Positions 48,934-54,715 of a DNA stretch of 54,715 bases are shown here, piece by piece. Source of the DNA: Tepidimonas sp. UBA997 (GTDB lineage Bacteria; Pseudomonadota; Gammaproteobacteria; Burkholderiales; Burkholderiaceae_C); the NCBI GenBank assembly GCA_002291945.1, contig DBAZ01000079.1:1303-56017 (forward strand), in the 5' to 3' direction. Both the position numbers and the translations under genes were made by a program. The notes under the pieces are model-generated. The model saw only the letters and a program-made list of their open reading frames with translations. It was not told the DNA's origin and ran no database searches. The first letter of the stretch is position 1. The number at the start of each line of letters is the position of its first letter.

Positions 48934-49971
48934 TCAGGCCACCAGCACCGCAGCGCCACCCGCCTGGGGCGCAATCCGACCGATGGCATAGACGGTTTCA
49001 CCGTGGCCGCGCAGGGTTGCTGCGGTGGCGTCGGCGTACGCGGCATCGACCACCACCACCATCCCGATGCCGTTGTTGAAGGTGCGGTTCATTTCGGTGT
49101 CGTCTATGCCCGCCGTGGCTTGCAGCCAGGCAAACAGTTCGCTCTGTGGCCAACTGCCTTTTTGCAGGTGGGCGGCCAAGCCTGGCGGCAGCACACGCGG
49201 GATGTTTTCCAGCAAACCGCCGCCGGTGATGTGTGCCAGCGCTTTGATGGGGTGCAGGGCCAAAGCCGCCAGCACGTTTTTGACGTAGAGGCGGGTCGGT
49301 GCCATGATGGCTTGCCGCAACGGCTGGCCGTCGAGCGTGCTGGGCAGCGTGCCTGCTGCCTCGGCCCGTTCGATGCATTTGCGCACCAAGCTGAAGCCGT
49401 TGGAATGCACGCCGGACGAGGCCAGACCCAGCACCACGTCACCGGCCTGCACGTTCTGGCCGGTGAGGATGTTGGATTTTTCCACCGCACCAACGGCAAA
49501 ACCCGCCAGATCGTACTCGCCGGGGGGGTACATGCCGGGCATCTCGGCGGTTTCGCCACCGATCAGGGCGCAGCCGCTGAGCTCGCAGCCCCTGGCTATG
49601 CCCCCCACCACGGCTGCAGCGGTATCCACATCGAGCTTGCCGCAGGCAAAGTAGTCCAGGAAGAACAAAGGCTCGGCACCCTGCACCAGCACGTCGTTCA
49701 CACTCATGGCCACCAGATCGATGCCCACCGTGTCGTGCATATTCCATTCGAAGGCCAGCTTGAGCTTGGTGCCCACGCCGTCGGTGCCGCTGACCAGCAC
49801 CGGCTCGCGGTAGCGTTTGGGCACCTCGAACAGGGCACCAAAGCCGCCGATGCCTGCCAGCACCCCCTCGCGCAAGGTTTTTTTGGCCAGTGGTTTGATG
49901 CGTTCGACCAAGGCGTCACCGGCGTCGATGTCCACGCCGGCGTCTTTGTAGGATAGGGGTGTCGTTGTCAT
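48934..49971 (-). CDS. purM: Phosphoribosylformylglycinamidine cyclo-ligase (AIR synthetase)
   Basis: 345-residue enzyme of purine synthesis that closes FGAM to AIR using ATP. TPLSYKDAGVDIDAGDALVERIKPLAKKT, VLVSGTDGVGTKLKLAFEWNMHDTVGIDLVAMSVNDVLVQGAEPLFFLDYFACGKLD and GGETAEMPGMYPPGEYDLAGFAVG are classic PurM signatures; TGGGLLENIPRVLP lies in the C-terminal half. Length normal. Divergent from the AI-2E transporter gene with a symmetrical pair of -10-like boxes between. Confidence 0.97.
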   Translation of the reverse strand: MTTTPLSYKDAGVDIDAGDALVERIKPLAKKTLREGVLAGIGGFGALFEVPKRYREPVLVSGTDGVGTKLKLAFEWNMHDTVGIDLVAMSVNDVLVQGAEPLFFLDYFACGKLDVDTAAAVVGGIARGCELSGCALIGGETAEMPGMYPPGEYDLAGFAVGAVEKSNILTGQNVQAGDVVLGLASSGVHSNGFSLVRKCIERAEAAGTLPSTLDGQPLRQAIMAPTRLYVKNVLAALALHPIKALAHITGGGLLENIPRVLPPGLAAHLQKGSWPQSELFAWLQATAGIDDTEMNRTFNNGIGMVVVVDAAYADATAATLRGHGETVYAIGRIAPQAGGAAVLVA

Positions 49972-49986
49972 GAGATGCTAGGCCGA

Positions 49987-50004
49987 TAAAATGCGTTGAT
50001 TTTA
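49987..50004. promoter_or_regulatory. Back-to-back -10-like boxes between purM and the AI-2E gene
   Basis: TAAAAT on the plus strand (49987-49992) and TAAAAT on the minus strand (50004-49999) form a perfect inverted repeat with a 6-base spacer, in a 63-base divergent gap. They may be overlapping divergent promoters or a small operator. No clear -35 boxes were identified. Confidence 0.4.
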
Positions 50005-50034
50005 CGGCTCTGCGCTGCCCCCTCCATTTTCGCC

Positions 50035-51147
50035 ATGACCCTGACTCCTGCACAACTGCGCTTTCTGGCCTGGCTTGCCTTGGCTGTGGCCGCCTGGTGG
50101 CTGCTGAGCCTGCTGGCCCCCGTGCTGACCCCGTTTCTGGTGGCGGCGGTCATGGCTTACGTCTTGCATCCGGTGGTCGAGAAGATGCACCGCTGGTACA
50201 TTCCGCGCTGGATCGGGGCGATTCTGGCCATTGCTTTGCTGATGCTGGTCTTGCTGGCCGTGACGCTGACGGTGGTGCCGGTGGTGACCCGCCAGTGGCC
50301 GCTGCTGCGCGACCAGATTCCGCTCCTGCTCGACAACCTCAATCTGTGGATGGCCCCTTGGGCCGCCCGGCTGGGGGTGGAGGTTCAGATCGATGTGGCC
50401 GTGGTGCGCGACGTGCTGCGGCGTCTGGTGATCGGCCACGAAGGGGCCATTCTGGATCAGCTCTTGGCCTCGGCTCGCATCGGCGGCAGCGCGGTGCTCG
50501 CGGTGCTGGGCAATCTGGTGCTCACGCCTATCGCCGCCTACTTTTTGCTGCTGGACTGGGATCGCCTGACGGCCAAGGCCAAGGCCTTCGTGCCCCCGGC
50601 CTGGCAAGCCGCGACCGAGCGTTTTTGCGACGAAACCGACCAGGTGCTCGGCCAGTATTTGCGGGCCCAGTTGCTGGTCATGGTGATTCTGGCTGCGCTC
50701 TATTCGATCGGCCTGACCCTAGTTGGGCTGGACTTGGCCCTGCCCATCGGCATCTTCACCGGTCTGGCGGCGTTTGTGCCCTTTCTGGGTTTTGGCGTCG
50801 GTTTGATTATCGGGGTGCTGGCCGCGATTTTGCAGTTCCAGGACTGGCAGGGCGTGCTGATGGTGGCTGCGGTGTTTATAGGCATCCAGTTGGTCGAGAC
50901 CAGCTACATCACCCCGCGCCTGCTGGGCGAACGCATCGGCTTGCACCCGATCGCGGTGATTTTTGCGCTCATGGCCTTTGGTCATGTGTTCGGCTTTGTG
51001 GGGGTGCTGATTGCCTTGCCGGTCAGTGCCGTGCTGCTGGTGGCGATACGCCGTGCCAACACGGTCTATCTGCGCAGCTCGCTCTACACCCACGGCTCGA
51101 CCCAGTTGCTGAGGCCCGAGCCGCCGCCTGACAAGGACGCGACTTGA
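50035..51147 (+). CDS. AI-2E family transporter (PerM/YdgG-like)
   Basis: 370-residue inner-membrane protein with about eight TM helices. The start MTLTPAQLRFLAWLALAVAAWWLLSLLAPVLTPFLVAAVMAYVLHPVVEKMHR and the C-terminal core LALPIGIFTGLAAFVPFLGFGVGLIIGVLAAILQF, QLVETSYITPRLLGERIGLHPIAVIFALMAFGHVFGFVGVLIALPVSAVLLV are typical. The family exports diverse small molecules or, in some, acts as a Na/H antiporter; AI-2 transport should not be assumed. The ATG at 50035 is preferred over 49996. Overlaps hda by one base (TGATG). Confidence 0.92.
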   Translation: MTLTPAQLRFLAWLALAVAAWWLLSLLAPVLTPFLVAAVMAYVLHPVVEKMHRWYIPRWIGAILAIALLMLVLLAVTLTVVPVVTRQWPLLRDQIPLLLDNLNLWMAPWAARLGVEVQIDVAVVRDVLRRLVIGHEGAILDQLLASARIGGSAVLAVLGNLVLTPIAAYFLLLDWDRLTAKAKAFVPPAWQAATERFCDETDQVLGQYLRAQLLVMVILAALYSIGLTLVGLDLALPIGIFTGLAAFVPFLGFGVGLIIGVLAAILQFQDWQGVLMVAAVFIGIQLVETSYITPRLLGERIGLHPIAVIFALMAFGHVFGFVGVLIALPVSAVLLVAIRRANTVYLRSSLYTHGSTQLLRPEPPPDKDAT

Positions 51148-51833
51148 TGGAGCAACTGGTGCTCGACATGGGGCTGGCCCCCCAGCCCAGCCTCGACAAC
51201 TACCTCGCCGAGCCACAGCACGAAGCCCTGAGCCACCTGCGCTCGTGGGTGGCCAACCCGTTGCGCTCGCCGGTGCCGACGCTGTTATGGGGCAGCGGCG
51301 GGGTGGGCAAGACCCACCTGCTGCTGGCGGTTCGGCAGTCACTGGAAGCGCAAGGGCAAGGGGTAGGCTGGCTGGATGCGCAGCTCGATTCGCTGCCCGC
51401 CTTCAACGAGCACTGGAGCGCCGTCATCCTGGACGACTGCCACCTCTACACAGCGGCCCAGCAGGCGGCTGCCTTCAACTGGTTCGTCAACGCGCAAACC
51501 CCGGCTGCCGGGGTGCCACGCTGGGTGCTCGCCGCCGCCGACCGCCCACCGGCCGATCTGCCCGTGCGTGAGGATTTGCGCACCCGCCTCGGTTGGGGGC
51601 ATGTGTTCCAATTGCAGCCGTTGTCGCAAGCCAATCGGTGCCGCGTTCTGCGCCAGGCCGCCGACGACCGGGGTGTTTTCCTGAGTGACGAAGTGATGGA
51701 CTTCATGCTCAAGCGCTTCGCGCGCGATCTGGGCAGCCTGATGGCCCTGCTCGATCAGCTCGACGGCTATGCCCTGCGCACCCAGCGGCCCATCACCATT
51801 CCGCTGATCCGATCCATGCTGGAGGGCAGTTGA
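51147..51833 (+). CDS. hda: DnaA regulatory inactivator Hda
   Basis: 228-residue DnaA-like AAA+ protein that, with the sliding clamp, triggers ATP hydrolysis by DnaA after initiation. The N-terminal QLVLDMGL is a clamp-binding motif. TLLWGSGGVGKTHLLLAV is Walker A, AVILDDCHLY Walker B, and LRTRLGWGHVFQLQPLSQANRCRVLRQAADDRGVFLSDEVMDFMLKRFARDLGSLMALLDQLDGYALRTQRPITIPLIRSML is the lid region. No DNA-binding domain IV, which separates it from DnaA. Start ATG overlaps the previous stop. Confidence 0.94.
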   Translation: MEQLVLDMGLAPQPSLDNYLAEPQHEALSHLRSWVANPLRSPVPTLLWGSGGVGKTHLLLAVRQSLEAQGQGVGWLDAQLDSLPAFNEHWSAVILDDCHLYTAAQQAAAFNWFVNAQTPAAGVPRWVLAAADRPPADLPVREDLRTRLGWGHVFQLQPLSQANRCRVLRQAADDRGVFLSDEVMDFMLKRFARDLGSLMALLDQLDGYALRTQRPITIPLIRSMLEGS

Positions 51834-51846
51834 TCTGCCCCCGACG

Positions 51847-52539
51847 ATGCCCATGCCCATGCTCAAGCGACTCGCCCTGTTCGACCTCGACCACACCCTG
51901 CTGCCGCTCGACTCTGACTACAGTTGGGGCGTGTTCACCACCCGTTTGGGCTGGACCGACGCCGAGCACTTTGCCCGCCGTAACGACGCTTTCTTTGCCC
52001 AGTACCAGCATGGCGAGCTCGACGTACACGAGTACGTCCGCTTCGCCACCGAGGCCTTTCGGCTGCGCGGCCCCGAAGCGGCGGCACAGGCGCACCGGCA
52101 GTTCATGGATGAGGTGATCCTGCCGCAGATAGACCCGGCGGCGCGGGCCCTGATCGAAGGGCACCGGCAGGCGGGGGATGCGGTGCTCATCATCACCGCC
52201 ACCAACGAATTCGTCACCCGCCCGATCGCCGCCGCGCTGGGGGTCGATGAGCTGATCGCGGTCGAGCTCGAGCGTGACGCCGCAGGCTGGTTCACCGGTG
52301 CCATCGCGGGCACGCCGTCGTTTCGCGAGGGCAAGGTGGTGCGCTTCGAGTCCTGGCTGGCCCAGCGCGGCCTTGGCTGGGCCGATGTACACACCACCTT
52401 TTATTCCGACTCCACCAACGACCTCCCGCTGCTGGAGCGAGTCAGCGTGCCCGTGGCCACCAACCCGGGCGACGAGCTGCGCCAATTGGCCCTCGAGCGG
52501 GGCTGGCGCATTCTGGACCTGTTTGCCGAACACCCATGA
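51847..52539 (+). CDS. HAD-superfamily (SerB-like, class IB) phosphatase
   Basis: 230-residue cytoplasmic hydrolase. Motif I is LALFDLDHTLLPLDSD, motif II VLIITATNEFVTRPIA, motif III GKVVRFESW, and motif IV TFYSDSTNDLPLLERV. Similar to HAD-IB phosphoserine-phosphatase-like proteins that accompany hda and pcnB in Burkholderiales; substrate unknown. Three in-frame ATGs (51847, 51853, 51859) are possible; the last gives the most typical N-terminus. Overlaps pcnB by 4 bases. Confidence 0.9.
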   Translation: MPMPMLKRLALFDLDHTLLPLDSDYSWGVFTTRLGWTDAEHFARRNDAFFAQYQHGELDVHEYVRFATEAFRLRGPEAAAQAHRQFMDEVILPQIDPAARALIEGHRQAGDAVLIITATNEFVTRPIAAALGVDELIAVELERDAAGWFTGAIAGTPSFREGKVVRFESWLAQRGLGWADVHTTFYSDSTNDLPLLERVSVPVATNPGDELRQLALERGWRILDLFAEHP

Positions 52540-54209
52540 TCAAGACATTCATCCACAAACTGCTGGGCAAGGCGACTCAGGGCAAGGGGCCGAATTTCGG
52601 CAAGCGCCAAGACGTTGCGGCCTCCGTGCACGGCATCGACCCCTCACTTGTCGATGGCCGTGCGCTGGACGTGGTACACACCCTCAAGCGGGCGGGCTAT
52701 GAGGCCTACATCGTGGGCGGTGCCGTGCGTGACCTGCTGCTGGGGCTGCGGCCCAAGGACTTCGATGTCGCCACCAACGCCACCCCCGAGCAGGTCAAGA
52801 CGCTGTTCCGGCGCGCCTTCATCATCGGTCGGCGGTTTCGCATCGTGCATGTGATCTTCGGCCGCGGGCGCGAGCACGAAGTGATCGAAGTATCCACCTT
52901 CCGCGCCTATATGGACAACGCCGCCGCCGAGCAGGTGAGCGGCAACGAGCGCACATCGCACGGGGAGTTGGCGGGCATCAAGCACGCCGTCGATGCCAGC
53001 GGGCGCGTGCTGCGCGACAACGTCTGGGGCCCCATCGAGCAGGACGCCGTCCGCCGCGACTTCACCATCAACGCCATGTACTACGACCCGGAAAGCGAAA
53101 CCGTGGTTGACTTTCACCACGGCATCCGCGACGCCAAAAAGCGCGTGCTGCGCATGATCGGCGACCCGGCCAGCCGCTACCGCGAAGACCCGGTGCGCAT
53201 CATCCGTGCGGTACGGTTCGGCGCCAAGCTCAGTGGACTCGGTTTCCAGTTCGACGCCAAGACCAAGGCCCCGCTGGCGGCCTCGCTGCCATTGCTGGCC
53301 GATGTGCCCCCAAGCCGTCTGTTCGACGAAATGCTCAAGCTGCTGCAGACCGGCCACGCCTTGGCCAGTATCGAGCAGCTCAAGGCCACCGGGCTGGCCA
53401 CAGGCATCTATCCCTTGCTGGACCGCGTCGTGCAGCACGCCGACCAACCCTTCGTCAAGGCCGCCCTGCAGGACACCGACCGCCGTGTGGCCGAGGGTAA
53501 ATCGGTGGTGCCCAGCTTCCTGCTCGCCTGCGTCCTCTGGAGTGATGTGCGCGACGGCTGGCTCAAGCGCCAGCAGGCCAAGCTGCCCCCTTTCCCGGCC
53601 CTGGAGGAAGCGGTCGATGAAGTGTTCGAAGCCAAGATAGGCGATGTCTCGGGCCGGGGCAAACTCGGGGCCGACATGCGCGAGATCTGGATGATGCAAC
53701 CGCGCTTTGACCGCCGCACCGGCCAGAGCCCGTTTGCGCTGGTGGAGCAGCCCCGCTTCCGCGCTGGCTTCGACTTCTTGCGCCTGCGTGCCCAGATCGG
53801 CGAGCTCGACGAGGAACTCTCCCACTGGTGGGAAACCTTCAGCACCGCCAGCGAGCCGGTTCGGCGCGACATGGTGGAAGCGATTCGGCTCGAACAGCAG
53901 CGCAGTCGTACCGGCAGCAAGGCGGCGGGGCGCTACGCCAAACCGGCCGGGCGGTTCCCCCAGACTGCACCCGATAGCGCCAACGCCGATAGGGCCGATA
54001 GGGCTGATAGCGCCGATAGCGCCGATGTGCGCTGGCGCGACGGTCACGCCACCTCGCTGGTGCCAGCCGACTCCACCCATGCCGATGCCGATGCCGATGC
54101 CGATGCGCCCGACGAAGGCCCAGAAGCACCCGCCAAGAAGCGCCGCCGCCGTCGTCGCAAACCGGCAGGCGCTAGCGCCCCGGCGGGTCAGCCCCCCGCA
54201 GCCCAATGA
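52536..54209 (+). CDS. pcnB: Poly(A) polymerase I
   Basis: 557-residue nucleotidyltransferase that adds 3' poly(A) tails to RNA and so speeds decay. YIVGGAVRDLLLGLRPKDFDVATNATPEQVKTLFR holds the GGAVRD motif and catalytic Asp pair. FRIVHVIFGRGREHEVIEVSTFRAY and DAVRRDFTINAMYYDP are further signatures, and RYREDPVRIIRAVRFGAKL begins the RNA-binding head. The C-terminal tail (after about residue 455) is low-complexity with Ala-Asp repeats, ending KKRRRRRRKPAG, a basic patch. Overlaps HAD and folK genes by 4 bases each. Confidence 0.96.
   Translation: MIKTFIHKLLGKATQGKGPNFGKRQDVAASVHGIDPSLVDGRALDVVHTLKRAGYEAYIVGGAVRDLLLGLRPKDFDVATNATPEQVKTLFRRAFIIGRRFRIVHVIFGRGREHEVIEVSTFRAYMDNAAAEQVSGNERTSHGELAGIKHAVDASGRVLRDNVWGPIEQDAVRRDFTINAMYYDPESETVVDFHHGIRDAKKRVLRMIGDPASRYREDPVRIIRAVRFGAKLSGLGFQFDAKTKAPLAASLPLLADVPPSRLFDEMLKLLQTGHALASIEQLKATGLATGIYPLLDRVVQHADQPFVKAALQDTDRRVAEGKSVVPSFLLACVLWSDVRDGWLKRQQAKLPPFPALEEAVDEVFEAKIGDVSGRGKLGADMREIWMMQPRFDRRTGQSPFALVEQPRFRAGFDFLRLRAQIGELDEELSHWWETFSTASEPVRRDMVEAIRLEQQRSRTGSKAAGRYAKPAGRFPQTAPDSANADRADRADSADSADVRWRDGHATSLVPADSTHADADADADAPDEGPEAPAKKRRRRRRKPAGASAPAGQPPAAQ
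53973..54026 (+). repeat. 9-bp GATAGSGCC repeat in the pcnB tail
   Basis: Five units of GATAGCGCC/GATAGGGCC type, with one AACGCC interruption, encode Asp-Ser/Arg-Ala repeats. In frame, so length changes would not disrupt the gene. Confidence 0.8.
54081..54104 (+). repeat. GCCGAT hexamer repeat in the pcnB tail
   Basis: Four perfect GCCGAT units encode an Ala-Asp run. In-frame microsatellite in a disordered tail. Confidence 0.85.
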
Positions 54210-54679
54210 GCCAGCGCCAGAGCGTGACGGCCTACGTCGGCCTAGGGGCCAATCTGGGCGACCCGGTGGCGGCGTTGCGTGGAGCCCTAGCGAGTTTGCA
54301 GCAGACGCCGGGCATCGAGTCGCTCAGGGCCTCGGCGTTGTACCGCAGCGCCCCGGTGGCGGCAGCCGGCCCTTGGTTCGTGAATGCGGTGGCTGAAGTG
54401 GTGACCCCGCTGACGGCCCCCGCTTTGCTGGATGTCTTGCAGGCGCTGGAGCAGGCGGCGGGCCGACGGCGGCCCTACCGGAATGCGCCCCGCACCCTCG
54501 ATCTGGACCTCCTGCTGTACGGCCAAGGCCGTATCACATCCCCCCGCCTCACGGTGCCCCATCCGCGCATGTGGGAGCGGGCTTTTGTGCTGGTGCCGCT
54601 GCAGGAACTGGCCCCCGCCCGGGTCGATGCAGCCACTTGGGCTGCGCTGGCCGATCAGCCCGTCGAGCGCTGGTGCTAG
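54206..54679 (+). CDS. folK: 2-amino-4-hydroxy-6-hydroxymethyldihydropteridine diphosphokinase
   Basis: 157-residue folate-pathway enzyme that transfers pyrophosphate from ATP to hydroxymethyl-dihydropterin. Signatures are AYVGLGANLGDP (8-19), SALYRSAPV, GPWFVNAVAEV, RNAPRTLDLDLLLYG (catalytic Asp pair) and TVPHPRMWERAFVLVPLQELAP. Length normal for a stand-alone HPPK. Starts within the pcnB stop (ATGA). The last 36 bases of the window after its stop show nothing. Confidence 0.97.
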   Translation: MSQRQSVTAYVGLGANLGDPVAALRGALASLQQTPGIESLRASALYRSAPVAAAGPWFVNAVAEVVTPLTAPALLDVLQALEQAAGRRRPYRNAPRTLDLDLLLYGQGRITSPRLTVPHPRMWERAFVLVPLQELAPARVDAATWAALADQPVERWC

Positions 54680-54715
54680 CCTGCCCCCCTCGCGGTGCCA
54701 GTCGATCAAGGTGCC

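Noticed and set aside
1..54715. CRISPR arrays, rRNA genes, complete insertion sequences
   Set aside because: No regularly spaced repeats, rRNA signatures or transposase genes were seen in any part of the window.

Overview
This is a GC-rich chromosomal window from a betaproteobacterium, most likely Burkholderiales and Comamonadaceae-like. The support is the conserved gene orders ftsK-lolA-rarA and purM-AI-2E-hda-HAD-pcnB-folK, the block trpS/M50 protease/YciO-like/EamA/PHP, and a chemoreceptor ending in a WxxF tail. The species cannot be named from sequence alone. The window starts inside ftsK and ends just after folK.

Layout. 1-7.1 kb is core: the ftsK end, a decayed rhuM remnant, lolA, a leaderless solute-binding protein, rarA, lysS and rpoH, with a perfect CIRCE operator upstream of rpoH. 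7.1-9.7 kb holds a methyl-accepting chemotaxis protein and a broken sugar dehydrogenase gene. 9.7-11.6 kb is an olsB-like N-acyltransferase coupled to an LpxH-like phosphoesterase, behind a row of PhoB-type repeats. 11.7-20.6 kb is a metal-efflux locus: a CusS/CusR-like two-component pair divergent from an RND tripartite pump with two extra small envelope proteins. 20.6-28.3 kb is a phosphate-starvation block: ppk2, then ugpB-A-E-C-ugpQ-glpD, with PhoB boxes before ppk2 and ugpB. 28.3-33.2 kb holds a hemerythrin-remnant/GAF/PAS/GGDEF/EAL protein, an NhaR-like LysR regulator and a divergent SbtA-like bicarbonate transporter that ends in a clear terminator.

33.4-41.9 kb is the accessory part: a tightly coupled four-gene defence-like operon consisting of a large beta-class DNA methyltransferase, an OLD/RecF-like AAA ATPase, a DUF4276 protein with TOPRIM-like motifs and a Res-type helicase-nuclease. 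It abuts a tRNA-Ser(CGA) gene, and the 3' end of the res gene reads antisense into that tRNA. The methyltransferase gene is a mosaic: its catalytic and recognition core has clearly lower GC than its flanks. This operon is the best candidate for an undescribed system. An ATPase/TOPRIM-like pair, resembling stand-alone abortive defence modules, is built into a type III-like restriction-modification operon.

42-54.7 kb returns to core genes: trpS, site-2 protease, YciO-like, EamA transporter and PHP phosphoesterase on the minus strand; murJ and sirB1 on plus; purM on minus; then AI-2E transporter, hda, HAD phosphatase, pcnB and folK on plus.

A regulatory theme runs through the window. Three separate transcription units (olsB-lpxH-like, ppk2, ugp-glpD) within about 17 kb carry 11-bp-periodic CTGTCAT-like repeats. 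This suggests a clustered Pho regulon for membrane lipid remodelling, polyphosphate metabolism and glycerol-3-phosphate scavenging. All calls come from reading the sequence; no database search was run.
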